64,000 nt of DNA from Aedes albopictus (GCF_035046485.1 NC_085137.1:43517155-43581154); one strand, 5' to 3'. Shown: positions 46,831 to 57,130, counted from the first letter of the stretch. Translations and numbers: made by a program. Notes: generated by a model not told the origin, from the letters alone.

Positions 46831-47146
46831 AACACCTAAATGGCCATATCTCCGGAACGGCTGAACCGATCCGAACCATTTTCAATAGGAAACAATGGGA
46901 CCAGATTCCGCGTCGAATGAACCGTCGGTCATAAAAATCGGTTGAGGTTTACTGCCAAAAAGTGATGTGAGTTTATTTTGTACACACACATACTCACACA
47001 CACACATACACACACACACACAGACATCACCTCAATTCGTCAAGCTGAGTTGATTGGTATATGTGACTCGACCCTCCGGGCCTTCTATCAAAAAGTCATT
47101 TTTGGAGTGAACATATAGCCTTTCCAGTACACTTAGTGTACGAGAA
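46831..47146 (-). mobile_element. Dispersed repeat with microsatellite (copy 2)
   Basis: In reverse orientation this matches 43450-43853: 'cggaacggctgaaccgatcc', a CA-rich microsatellite at 46981-47024, 'ggtatatgtgactcgaccc', 'agtgaacatatagcctttcc', and a junction at 47127-47141 that is the palindrome GTACACTTAGTGTAC. It joins the 155-bp array on one side to the second array on the other. Confidence 0.72.
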
Positions 47147-47574
47147 AGGCAAAACGGAACCAAGCCCCATCATGCGACACATCAAGCTGCGGCGATTTTT
47201 GTAACCATGCAATATGGGGTAAATTTGGTATGAGGAAGATGTCTGAAGTCTTAAAATGGTGACCAGAATATTCAAGATGGCGGCTGCAAATTTCAATATG
47301 GCGGTTGTTTACTGGTAGTTTAGGCTCTAAAACCATGCAATATGGGTTTATTTGGTACGAGAAAGATGTATGAAGTTCAAAAATGACGGCCAAAATATCC
47401 TAGGTGGTGGTTTAAAACCCAATATGGCGTAATCTCCAAGATGGCGGCTCCAAATTCAAGATGGCGGATGTTTATTGGAATTTTGGTCCCTAAAATCGTG
47501 CAATATGAGTATATTTCGTATGGGGAAGATGTCTAGAGTCCAAAAAATAGCGATCAGCGCTGTTATTGGTCGTG

Positions 47575-48045
47575 AGCTTCCCATGACGATGAACAAGTAG
47601 GCCCTTTCATCGTCACAAGACAAAACGAGCATTCACGCACTTCGTCATGTCATTTTGCAATAATCAAGCGTCATGACGGAAACTTTCATATTGTTTTGAA
47701 ATTAAAATTTTCACCAGGTCCAAGCAAATTTAGGCTAGCCGTTGTATTTAACAGATAGAGAGGATATACATTCATGCTGTGAAGGATTTAAACAATGACA
47801 AAATCCATGAAAGTTGTAGTAATTGCCTTGTTTACAACCACGTCACGCTCCGTCATGGCTGAAAAATGAGCGAATATTGTTAGCTCCTCCTCTCCTCCTC
47901 TTCTTGGCGTAACGTCCTCACTGGGACAAAGCCTGCTTCTCAGCTTAGTGTTCTATGAGAGAGGCACTTCTGTAAAATTCACGTGACGACCCGTGTTGAC
48001 GCTGACGCTTTCCAAGCCTGATAGCAATCAAAATATATAAGAAGG
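47575..48045. mobile_element. Insertion in the second array, with SINE-like piece
   Basis: The unit text breaks after 'gcgatca' and resumes near 48045. The inserted DNA has repeated 'cgtcatg' and 'catgacg' words, and at about 47890-47965 'acgtcctcactgggacaaag' and 'cctgcttctcagcttagtgt', a SINE-like sequence also present in reverse at 20510-20625. Exact ends and target duplication were not resolved. Confidence 0.55.
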
Positions 48046-48116
48046 CGACCTAAAATCCAATATGGTCGCTCAAAATTCAAGATGGCGGGTATTTAATAGT
48101 CTTTAGACTGTAAAAC

Positions 48117-48486
48117 CACAGACAAACAGACATATCACTTAGAAGAAAATTGCTTCAAAAACATTGTTTGGCATCTCACTAGCACCCTCTAGAATGCTCA
48201 GTCCGAACCATTCATTTGCAGGTGTTGTTTCCCTCGGCTCGATGTAATAATTTTGCAGGTGACGACTCCCTCGTGGCGTCATCCATTCATAAAACATGAA
48301 TGAAGGTTCATGATTGAGTCATTTTATGTAAACATTGATCGGCGTCGCGTTCATTTCTCTGCAAAATTGAGGCACAGCAGCGCCACCATGACACATGCGA
48401 GCACAGTCCGAACCACACTATATTTTCAAAATGACCGTTTAATCGTGCGATGATTCCGATTTGAGTAGTATGTCTGTTTGTCTGTG
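48117..48486. mobile_element. 370-bp TIR element inside the second array (hAT-like)
   Basis: The ends CACAGACAAACAGACAT and ATGTCTGTTTGTCTGTG are perfect 17-bp inverted repeats. GTAAAAC flanks both sides (48110-48116 and 48487-48493), and the eighth base differs (T/G), so an 8-bp hAT-type duplication with one mismatch is possible. Excision on paper restores the array text 'aaaaccatgc'. Confidence 0.85.
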
Positions 48487-49004
48487 GTAAAACCATGCAG
48501 GATGGGTATATTTGGTATGGAGAAGATGTCCAGAGCCAAAAAATGGCGATCAGAATACTCAAGATGGCGGCCTAAAATCCAAGATGGCTGCTCCAAATTC
48601 AAGATGGCAGCTGTTTAATGGAGTTTTAGGCTCTAAAACCATGCAATATGGATATTCGGTATGGGAAAGATGTCCGGAGTCGAAAAATGACGACCAGTAT
48701 ATGCAATATGGTGGTCTAAATCCCAAGATGACGGCTATTTAATGGAGTTTTACGCCCTCAAATCATGCAATATGGATATATTTAATATGTAGAAGATGTC
48801 CGGTCTGGAGTCCAAAATGGTAGTCTAAAATACAAGATAGCGGTTCCTAACTCAAGATGGCGGTTGTTTAATGGAGTTTTAGACTCTTAAACCTTGCAAT
48901 ATGGGTATATCTGGTATGGAAAAGGAGTCTGGAGTCCAAAAATGGCGCACAGCATATCCAACAAGGCACGAGAAAGGCGCCATCACCGCTAGGTGGAATA
49001 AATA

Positions 49005-50528
49005 AAGTTTTTTTAATTTTCATTGTGTATTTTACAGGAGCACTAAACAGGTAGCTCTTCCAAACTAATCATCCCATTAATTAAGGAGTGCTGGCTGACC
49101 TGACCCCGTACCGAGGACGCAGTCGAAAAAAAATAACGATAATTATGACAATGTCGCCCGTACTGTGTCCGTGGGCGATGGATGCGGTCAGCGTGGAACT
49201 GTGGTCAGTGGTTGTGCTATCAGCCGTTTTCTTTATGATCATGGGAAAATAGCTGAATCGTGAGACTCGCAGAATATGGTGAGATAAAACCATCGTTGCA
49301 AGTCAATATGGAACCAGTAACTGTTGCAAAAATAGAATTGACTTGTTTGAGGAATTTGTTCAGAGGTAGTTTTATGGGAAAAAAAAACTTGTCTAACGAC
49401 AAGTAAGACATGTTTTCAATCAATACAAACATCAGCATGTGGCTTTACTGCAAGTGACCAAATGGTTCGTAAAAGTGGTGGCCATTGAGCTGGAAATAGA
49501 ACATAACCCAGATTTCAAATCCGGCTTTGGATCTCTACCTACACGAAACCACAAAGCATCATATGGTTTTCTCCCATGCGCTCGTGTGGGTTGTGTAATC
49601 TAAAAGTACTTATCGTTGATTGCCTTAACCAAGGAGCTGCTGAAAAGGAAGGTTGCTTGCATCCATCGACCGAGAATATCGAGGGGTGGCAGAGGGAAGC
49701 TGCACAGGAGTGGCGGGGCAAATAAGTGTTTTACTGTAATTGGTTAAACGATGGCGATAGCATATGGGGAGCTTTAATCCTATTTGGGTGACATTAATCG
49801 GATGTTTGTTTCAGGTGGGTATTAAAGTTGGAAACAAGTTTTCCTCTGTGTTTGAATTGAATGCAACTGCACTGCTCAGATACAGGAAAGTTCTCCTATG
49901 TGGTGATCCCCAGTATGTTCACCGCAGTTGGACGTACCTTTAACTAATTTAAATGTTTTAGCAGACTTTTGTCAGCTCCTCACTACACACTATACTAATA
50001 GACAACCTAGAAATGTCGTTAACCCCGCCTCTCCACTAGACAGAAATGTCTTGCCATTTTGCTTCCAGAGATGATCAACACAGAGTCTCTCCTTGCAAGC
50101 AGCGAGAGAACATTTCCGTCATGCCATATCTAATGGAGACGTCGGGTAAGGTCTAGGGTTAAGTCTATAGTTTGTGGCAGCGTCTTATAGGAGGTGCAAC
50201 TGTACTTTTGTATGCACTAACTAGCTAGTTTCAATTAGTGCTCAGTCCAGTTACACATTACGGACAAAGGGCAGCCATGGTCAGTGCTGATGCATGCTAA
50301 TCGGATTAGTGATTTTCTGATTGTAGGTTTCTCTATTTGAAAAAAAAATATAAGGTAACATTTCTCTTGGCGCAAGTGAGGGACTCAATCGGGCCAAATT
50401 TTAAATTAGTTTGTAAATGCCCAGAGCCAGGCCAGGTTCACAAAATGAGCACATTATCTCTTTACAACCGTTACTTTTAATCTCTAATTATTATTTTCTT
50501 TATTTTCTTTTTGCCGTTCTCGTACACT
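49005..50528. other. Unique-looking stretch with possible regulatory character
   Basis: Complex sequence without repeat signature. 'ccattaattaagg' (49074) and a paired-type site at 50298-50308 are homeodomain-like. Minus-strand frames (49081-49438, 49539-49721) have no support. The final bases (50510-50528, 'ccgttctcgtacact') already belong to the dispersed repeat into which the next LINE is inserted. Confidence 0.35.
50298..50308. promoter_or_regulatory. Candidate paired-class homeodomain dimer site
   Basis: TAATCGGATTA is a TAAT-N3-ATTA inverted site, the P3 arrangement bound by paired-class homeodomain dimers. It is preceded by ATGCTAAT, one base off a POU octamer. Such sites occur often by chance, so this is suggestive only. 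Confidence 0.25.
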
Positions 50529-51425
50529 TTTTTTTGTAAAATAATGTTTTGTTTATTTATTAAAAGTTAATGCTACATTACATTAAGTGTTCTAAATTCC
50601 ATATCACAGTGCAAACTCTAATGCATTTATGTAAACTACATTATTACATCCATTTACAAAAGCAATGCATGTTGCAAACAATTTCAGAATTAATTTTCTA
50701 TTTCTTCTGCTAATTCCATTTAGGGTTGGTCGCAATAGTTCGTCAATGGATAGTCTCCTCCAGCCCCCAGCGGTTGCCGTGATCCTCCGTTGAAAATGAC
50801 TCCATGCTCCAGAAATCCGTTGACAGTCACTGTATTTGTGCTGAATTGTTTCCACTATTGCCCCACAGTGCTCACAATTTTCGTTGTCAGATCGCCCTAG
50901 CACAAACAGCAGTTTCTTCGTGACTACTTTCTCATTCACAATCAGATATAGATCACTCCTAGTTTTCACAGGAATCTTGGAATCGTTGACGTTATTCCAT
51001 ATTCTTCGCCAATTATGAGCTGGAAATTTCTGCATTATTCTGGGGACATCAGTTTGCTCCACGAAAACATCATGAATGCTGACGACGCAGGGGTTTTGCA
51101 GGATATGATCAGGTAGACTACTCAGAAGCTGATAAACATGTTTTAAACACTGAAAATCAGCAGGAATCCTTACAGGTGTGGGATTTACTCGATCCATATA
51201 CGACCTGTAGTATGGCATGCATTCCTTTTCGCAAAGATGTCTGTTTATTAGTAACGCTTTGCTTTTAAGTGCCGGTAATTGCAGTATAAGGCCGCCATCC
51301 TCACGGTTTCTTGCTAATTGTTGCATAGTGATTCTGGCCGGCACTCTACTCCACAGAAAGTTTGCCATTATGGCCGTTATCTTCGCAATGTGGATAAATA
51401 CTATAGGCTGGTACAACTTAATCAA
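50529..51425 (-). pseudogene. L1/Tx1-like LINE C-terminus, 5' truncated, with tail
   Basis: The 273-residue minus-strand frame begins mid-protein (MANFLWSRVPAR, NREDGGLILQLPALKSKALL) and contains the zf-RVT domain CEHCGAIVETIQHKYSDC with Cys184, Cys187, His196 and Cys201. It has no internal stop, but the RT and endonuclease are gone, the usual outcome of incomplete reverse transcription. After the stop at 50604 come AATAAA-type words and an A-rich tail (T-run at 50528-50536 on the plus strand). The left flank 'ctcgtacact' and right flank 'aaaggttatatgttc' are two halves of the dispersed repeat seen at 43450, showing where it inserted. Confidence 0.8.
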
Positions 51426-52240
51426 AGGTTATATGTTCAATACAAACACGGGGTTTCGATAGAAAGCTCGGAGGAACGTGTCACATATACCAATTAGTTC
51501 GATGATTTCAGATGATGTATGTATTTGTATATGCACCTAGTACTACTAGGCTAGTAGTTTAAAAATATTAAATAAGACTGGCATGTTGTGTTGTTCCATG
51601 CTCCATGTTCCATACCAGTGTGTATTTGGCACTGTGTGGGACTCAACTTCTTGACAATTCACGAAAAACACTTTCCTCCATCACCATCTCCTCCGGCACC
51701 ACCTTACGGTATTGCCTTGGAGAATAATGTATGTGTGTGTGCTCGTATGTATGTCTGTGTACAAAAAAAGTTCACTAACTAAAGCAATTTCCATTAACCG
51801 ATTTTAAGAAATTTAGCGAGAATCGAATCAAAATTTCACCCCATTAATTGTTATTAAAAGTTGTCAGGATCGGTCAAGGCGTTCCGGAGTTATAGTAGTT
51901 TTAGTGGTCCGGACTAACTGGAACTCGTCATACATAAACCTGAATAATAAACCCCCTGCATGCAACACATCTAATTGTGCCGCTTTTTTGTAAATTTTAG
52001 CATGGCTGACGTATTCCGTGCGGAAATCATTACTGCAGACCGGAAAATCTATAATGTCAGCCCATAATGCAAGATGGCGACCTAAAACCCAATATGACGG
52101 CACACAATTTAAAAAGGCGACTCTAATAACCCTTTAGCATGCGCGCTGTTGTAGAAAGTACAACACTACCAAAAAATCTCGCTCTTCATATACAGAAGCG
52201 GTAGGCTCTAAAACCATGTAATATCGGTATATTTGGCAGG
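51426..52240. mobile_element. Dispersed repeat with microsatellite (copy 3), interrupted
   Basis: This continues the element split by the LINE: 'gttatatgttcaatac', 'cacatataccaattag', a TG-rich microsatellite (51727-51765), 'ggatcggtcaaggcgttccg', 'gcatgcaacacatct', and then one diverged unit of the 'caagatggcgacc' array. A different segment (about 51540-51725) breaks the microsatellite. A small CCCTTT element interrupts it at 52130. Confidence 0.65.
52130..52204. mobile_element. Truncated small MITE with the 17-nt hairpin motif
   Basis: It starts CCCTTTAGCATGCGCGCTG and carries GTTGTAGAAAGTACAAC at 52148-52164, the motif shared with 19061-19175 and 22843-23009. The left flank is ATAA and no right TTAA is seen, so the ends are decayed or deleted. 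It interrupts the dispersed repeat just before 'ggctctaaaacc'. Confidence 0.5.
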
Positions 52241-52343
52241 GAGAGGATGTTCTTTTTTTTTTCATTTATTTAGTATAACATCAAATTCAAGATTCAAGAT
52301 TGAAGATGTTGATTCAGATCAACAATATTTCTCCATGGTGTCC

Positions 52344-52742
52344 GGCCATTTGGCCGAATGCCGTTTGGCCGAATGTCGTTTGGTCGAACGCCATTTGACC
52401 GAATGCCATTTGGCCGAAAGGGTCGTTTGGCCGAACGCCGTTTGGCCGAATTATTATCAAAAGGATTTGGAGGCGTGGGCAAACTCTGGATAACATTCTA
52501 GCTGCCAATATGATCATCAGAAATATTTCCTTCTTTTAATCGTTGGCTATTCTTTCAAGTTTTACCATCAAGGGATAAGTTGGCATTGAAACTGGGACTA
52601 TTTTTGTCAGAGATTTTTCCTTCTTTGAATCAAAGGCTGTTCTTTCGAGCTATACTGATATAGGCAACAGTGGCAAGATCACTTAAGTTCATCATCCTTT
52701 TTCGGCCAAATGGCATTCGGCCAAATGGCGTTCGGCCAAATG
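52344..52742. repeat. TTTGGCCGAATG minisatellite foldback
   Basis: Seven or more units of TTTGGCCGAA with ATGCC spacers fill 52344-52450. Three units in the opposite sense (TTCGGCCAAATGGC) lie at 52701-52742. Each unit is itself nearly palindromic, so the 399-bp block can fold as a long stem around AT-rich DNA (52451-52700). It abuts the 3' end of the LINE fragment that follows. No gene. Confidence 0.85.
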
Positions 52743-53180
52743 ACCCGAAACCTTCTCCATAATACACGGTTCGTGGCTGCCATTCTCCATCCCACCCAAC
52801 GCTCGCCAGTTCACGCTCCACCTGATCCGCCCATCGTACTCGCGAACACCAATTTGCAGGGATGTTGTACGGCATTCTCGCACATGCGTTGCCCACCGTA
52901 TCCTTCCGGCTTTGGCCATCTTCTGGATGCTGGGTTCTCCGTAAAGTGCAGCGAGCTCGTGGTTCATACTTCTCCGCCACACATCGTTCTCCTGCACACC
53001 GCCGAAGATCATCCTTAGCACGTGTCGCTCGAAAACTCCGAGTGCTTGCAGGTCCTCCTCGAAAATGGTCCATGTCTCGTGTACGTAGAGAATCACCGGT
53101 CTCCAGCGTTTTGTACATGGTGCACTTGGTGCATGTGTGAATCTTTTCAGACCGCAGCTTCTTCTGGAGCCCATTTTTTT
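52743..53180 (-). pseudogene. LINE C-terminal fragment (RTE-like family A)
   Basis: On the minus strand: KCTMYKTL-type start, YVHETWTIFEEDLQALGVFE, VWRRSMNHELAALYGEPSIQ, KMAKAGRIRWATHV, then IRWSVNWRALGGMENG. This is the post-RT C-terminal region of the same family as 54856-57130 and parallels the plus-strand copy at 1124-1613. Frames overlap in an inconsistent way, showing at least one frameshift. RT and endonuclease are absent. The abrupt start next to a poly-T stretch (53174-53184) suggests a truncated insertion. Confidence 0.8.
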
Positions 53181-53931
53181 TTTTAATTCCAGTTCGGGTC
53201 TGTCACTGCGACCAGTTTTTAGATCTATTGTATCCTTAGTGTAGTGCATGTCGCATTACTCAATTGCCATTGAAGGGTATCGATTTTCATACAGTTTTTG
53301 TTTTGCTTTCTTAGAAATTTCTTTCTTATAGAAAACAAAACAAGAGCACTGATAATTGGCCATGCATCGGAAACCTAGCATCACCCATGTTTACCGCTAA
53401 ACTCTCCCCAGTAAGAAGACCAGAGTTTTAACATTAGCAGCAATACCATTCGAATAATGTAACATGTGTTTAGTAATAAGGATTCTATTTCTTGAATGTT
53501 CCTTGCGTACTAACACTTTCCAGTATTCGTAGAGTTAGTGCATACCATCGCGTGGGGCTACTTTTGAAATGCAGGAATACTTTGGACACTTTTGAATATG
53601 GATTTTTTAATTCAAAATATGGTTCAAATCTATTTGATGTCTTTGGGACTATTATGAAGCAATATTTTCCTCTTCATATGGTTGAAATTGTTTTTCAAAC
53701 AGACCCTTTATTGCTTGTAAGGACGTAAAAAACATCGAAAAAGCCAATAAAATAAATATAACGTATCAGAACATTTGCTTTGTATGCATTGTTTCTACAG
53801 TTCACAAATTTCAAAAGGTTGATCAATTCATTCAAAATGTATCAACGTAGCATATACAATCGAAAATTTAAAGCGTTAAACATTATAAATGACCTTTTCA
53901 CCTAAATAAAGGATTGATGGTCGCTTTTTTA
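53181..53931. other. AT-rich spacer
   Basis: No supported gene. 53181-53250 has an A/T-run and 'actggtcgcagtgacagacc', probably the edge of another retroelement. A 78-codon plus-strand frame at 53492-53728 has no recognised motif. Confidence 0.3.
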
Positions 53932-53980
53932 TGTCTTTATTATAGAGATTTTCAGCCCTAGGCTGGTTCATCTCTTGAAT
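53932..53980 (-). mobile_element. 49-bp retroposon stub with a perfect 19-bp target duplication
   Basis: ATTGATGGTCGCTTTTTTA occurs exactly at 53913-53931 and again at 53981-53999. Between them lie only 49 bases that on the minus strand read 'gatgaaccagcctagggct' and end in AATAAAGACA. This is the 3' tip of a retroposon inserted by target-primed reverse transcription and aborted almost at once. The same tip is at 36150-36203. Confidence 0.92.
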
Positions 53981-53999
53981 ATTGATGGTCGCTTTTTTA

Positions 54000-54266
54000 A
54001 GGCTGTTTATATTACAATATCACGCTGGTCATAATACCAAAGATAGCACAGAACCATCTTAAAACGCATATATTTATTTAAATTATGTACGATATAGTAT
54101 GCTACAGTATTGGTACAATGTAGTTTTCTAAATAACAAGTTGTTATCGTCACATTACTACCTAGACGAACCCGGTCTTTTTCGATTCCGCCTGCCAACAT
54201 TTATTTTGTTTTGGACGCAATCACCAACAGTCCAACCATTGCTGCTTTGCGTTGGAGGCGGGTATA
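54000..54266. other. Spacer up to the TIR element
   Basis: No gene was recognised. Whether 54180-54266 continues the LINE on the other side of the TIR element could not be settled by eye. Confidence 0.3.
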
Positions 54267-54853
54267 GGGTAAACAGGTATAATATGCCCACTCTAAGCAG
54301 AAATGGCAATATATCTAAAATTGGCGCCTTATTCCATCTATTGTCCACTGCAAATCGTTATTCTAAAGTCAGTGAAGTGTTGCATGAGAACTTTACCTCT
54401 GGATGGGCGGCTATGAAAGCTTTGAAACGTTTTCCGAAAACGTTCCAAAATTTACCTTATCAAAACAAACATACGCCCCATCAAAAGAAAAACGTCCAGC
54501 CCCGTGATAAAACTGTACCAGGGGATAATTCCACCACATGCTTATCCTAGGAGGGCCTTTTAACAAGTTTTTAACTGCATAAAAGTTGCAAAATAACATA
54601 AGCGAACAGAACTAGCTTCGTTTACAATGAAGCCAGCTTGCAAGAGGTAAAATATTACGCCAAAAGCCTCGATTTCAGACTTTTTGATATTTTTATTGCT
54701 TTTCTATACCACTCAACTAACGGACCAGCTTGATGGCAATTAATCATCAATATTTAAGATATCCAATCGATCCCTCATGCAAAAAGCGCTTGAATCGCTA
54801 GAAAATGAAGGGGAGCGTTTTGCCCCGGTGGGGCGTATTATACTCTTTTACCC
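54267..54853. mobile_element. TIR element with GGGTAAA ends and TA target site (short copy)
   Basis: The left end GGGTAAACAGGTATAATATG and the right end 'gcgtattatactcttttaccc' are inverted. TA flanks both sides (54265-54266 and 54854-54855). The termini match the 787-bp element at 21920-22706, but the interior is shorter and largely different. A 146-codon frame that starts upstream and crosses it has no domain. Confidence 0.85.
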
Positions 54854-54855
54854 TA

Positions 54856-57130
54856 CAACTCTGCCACGTTCCTAATGTTCTTGCGATAATGGCCATGTCG
54901 TCCGCAAAGCACAATTTACCGGATTTGGTGAGAACCGTAATCCGACTGTTGAGTCCGGCTCATCGCATTACACCTTCCAGAGCGGTATTGGAGAGTAGGC
55001 ATGAGAGTCCGTCACCTTGTCGTAGTCCCCGGCGAGATTCGAAAGAATTGGATAGTTCTACCGAAACTCTTACGCAGTTTTGCACACCGTCCATCGTTGC
55101 TTTAATCTGTCTAGTCAGCTTCTTAGGAAAGCCGTTTTCGTCCAGAATTTTCCATGGCCGTTGATACTGTCGTATGCCGCTTTGAAGTCGATGATGGTGC
55201 GTTGGGACCTGGTATTCACGGCATTTCTGGAGGATTGTCGACCGGCCGTCGATGAAGCTGGCTTGATAACTTCCCACGAACTCATTCCTTGTAGGTGACA
55301 GACGATGGAGCATGATCTGGGATAGCACTTTGGTGATCGCTTTGAATTTCTTACATTCCAGCCTTTCTTGTGAATGGGGCAGATGACCCCTTTCTTTCCC
55401 TCCTCTTGTAGCTGTTCGGTTTTCCAGATCCTGACTATCAACCCGTGTAGACAGGTGGTCAACTTTTCTGGGCCCATCTTGATGAGTTCAGCTGCGATGC
55501 CATCCTTAGCAGCTGCTTTGTTGGTTTCGAGCTGATGAATGGCATCCTTAACTTTCCTCAGCGTGGGAGTTGGTTCATTTCCGTCCTCAGCTGCATTGAC
55601 GTAGTCGATCTCTCCGTTGTCGTGGTCTCCCGTGCCTACGTCCTCCACGCCATTCAGGTGCTCGTCGAAGTGCTGCTACCACCTTTCAGTCACCTCACGT
55701 CCGTCCATTATCTCTGCATATTTCGGATCATGGTTTCATAAGAACGGCACAGCAGTTCCATGTCCTCGCACTCCGTTTCTTCCAGGCGACGATTTTCCCC
55801 CCGAAAGAGGCAGGTCTGTTGTTTTCAATTCTGTTTGTAACGTTCCAGGTTCTACCGGGTACCTTGCTGCAGCATTACCGCGCGTGCTGCGTTCTTCTCC
55901 TCCTACATCGCTATGCACTCTTCGTCGAATCATTCGTTTCATAGACTCCGTTCCACGTACCAAGTGCGATGACTGATTTTACTGTTCACCAGCAGTCCTT
56001 TAGAAGGGCCATATCGAGCTCGCTTTCGTCTGGCAACGCGGCCTCGAGATTCTGCGCGTATGCTGAGGCGACATCCGCTGGTTTCAGTCGCTCTAGGTTG
56101 TACCGTGGCGGTCGCCGGTACCGTACATTGTTGATGACGGAGAGTTTTGGGCGCAGTTTGACCATCATAAGATAGTGGTCGGAGTCGATGTTAGCGCCAC
56201 GATAGGTCCTGACGTCGATAATGTCGGAGAAGTGCCGTCCGTCAATCAGAACGTGGTCGATTTGAGATTCCGTCTGATGTGGTGATCTCCAGGTGTAACG
56301 ATAAGGGAGGCTGTGTTGGAAAAAGGTGCTACGTATGGCCATATTTTTGGAGGCAGCGAAATCAATGAGTCGTAGGCCGTTTTCGTTCGTTTGCTGGTGG
56401 GCGCTGAACTTACCAATCGTCGGTCTGAATTCCTCCTCCTGGCCTACCTGAGCGTTCAAATCTCCTATGATGATCTTGACGTCGTGGCTTGAGTAGCGAT
56501 CGTACTCGCGTTCGAGCTGCGCGTAAAATGCGTCCTTGTCATCATCAGTGCTTCCGGAGTGTGGGCTGTGCACGTTTATTATGCTGAAGTTGAAGAATCG
56601 GCCCTTGATCCATAACCTGCACATTCTTTCGTCGATCGGCCACCATCTGATCACGCGCCTCTGCATATAACCCATCACGATGGAAGCTGTTCCGAGCTCG
56701 CGTGTGTTGCCGCAGCTCTGGTAGATGGTCTGATTACCTCTAAACGTTCGCACCGTGGATCCTTTTCAACACACCTCCTGCAGCGCTACGATGCCGAACC
56801 CGCGGTCTTTCAGTAGATCGGCGAGTATGCGGGTGCTCCCAATGAAGTTGAGAGCGAGATCTGCAGTTCCACGTTCCAAGTTTCCAATCACAAGTCCTAT
56901 TTGTTTGCTAGGGTCGTTGCCTTTATTGGTCTCGATTCGTATTATTCTGTTGCTGGTTTTCCGTCACAATAGTTTTTTACGGCTGGCGTGACATCAACCC
57001 CCTACTTTCCAGAAGTGCATAGTGCACAGTGGAGCTTCACTGGCACTCGGACGTTGATCAGCCGCCCCTGACATGGGAATCAGACGCTGTTGTGAACTGC
57101 TCATCCTGGAGAACAGACGCTCAGGTTTGT
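54856..57130 (-). pseudogene. EN+RT LINE (RTE-like family A), longest copy, broken
   Basis: Transcribed right to left. The right edge (57130-57000) looks like a 5' UTR. The apurinic-type endonuclease then begins (IGNLERGTADLALNFIGSTR, DIVALQEV-like block) and meets a stop at about 56760. The main endonuclease frame 56753-55986 has GDLNAQVG (56441-56465), QIDHVLIDG and catalytic DSDHYL (56169-56186). A frame-shifted linker follows. The RT region (55648-54960) reads AIHQLETNKAAAKDGIAAEL, FVGSYQASFIDGRS and RRGLRQGDGLSCLL, and LCFADDM marks the catalytic box at 54894-54914. Several frameshifts and a stop make it dead. The 3' end is lost at the TIR element. Confidence 0.88.

Larger units (their letters stand above)
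47147..49004. repeat. Second tandem array ('caatatggcgg' type), interrupted twice
   Basis: Units of roughly 130-180 bp contain, in order, 'aaaaccatgcaatatgg', 'atttggtatgggaagatgtc', 'tccaaaaatggcgacc', 'caagatggcggcc' and 'ttaatggagtttta'. Heads are near 47201, 47329, 47490, 48487, 48638, 48755 and 48890. Two foreign blocks split it, at about 47575-48045 and 48117-48486. It ends with 'gcacgagaaaggcgccatca' and 'ccgctaggtgga', matching in reverse the terminus at 43812-43850. Confidence 0.85.

Noticed and set aside
54110..54550. 146-codon plus-strand frame
   Set aside because: Much of it lies inside the TIR element at 54267-54853 and crosses its boundary, so it is a chance frame.
55736..55963. 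Arginine-rich minus-strand frame
   Set aside because: It is a frame-shifted reading of the linker between endonuclease and RT in the LINE.
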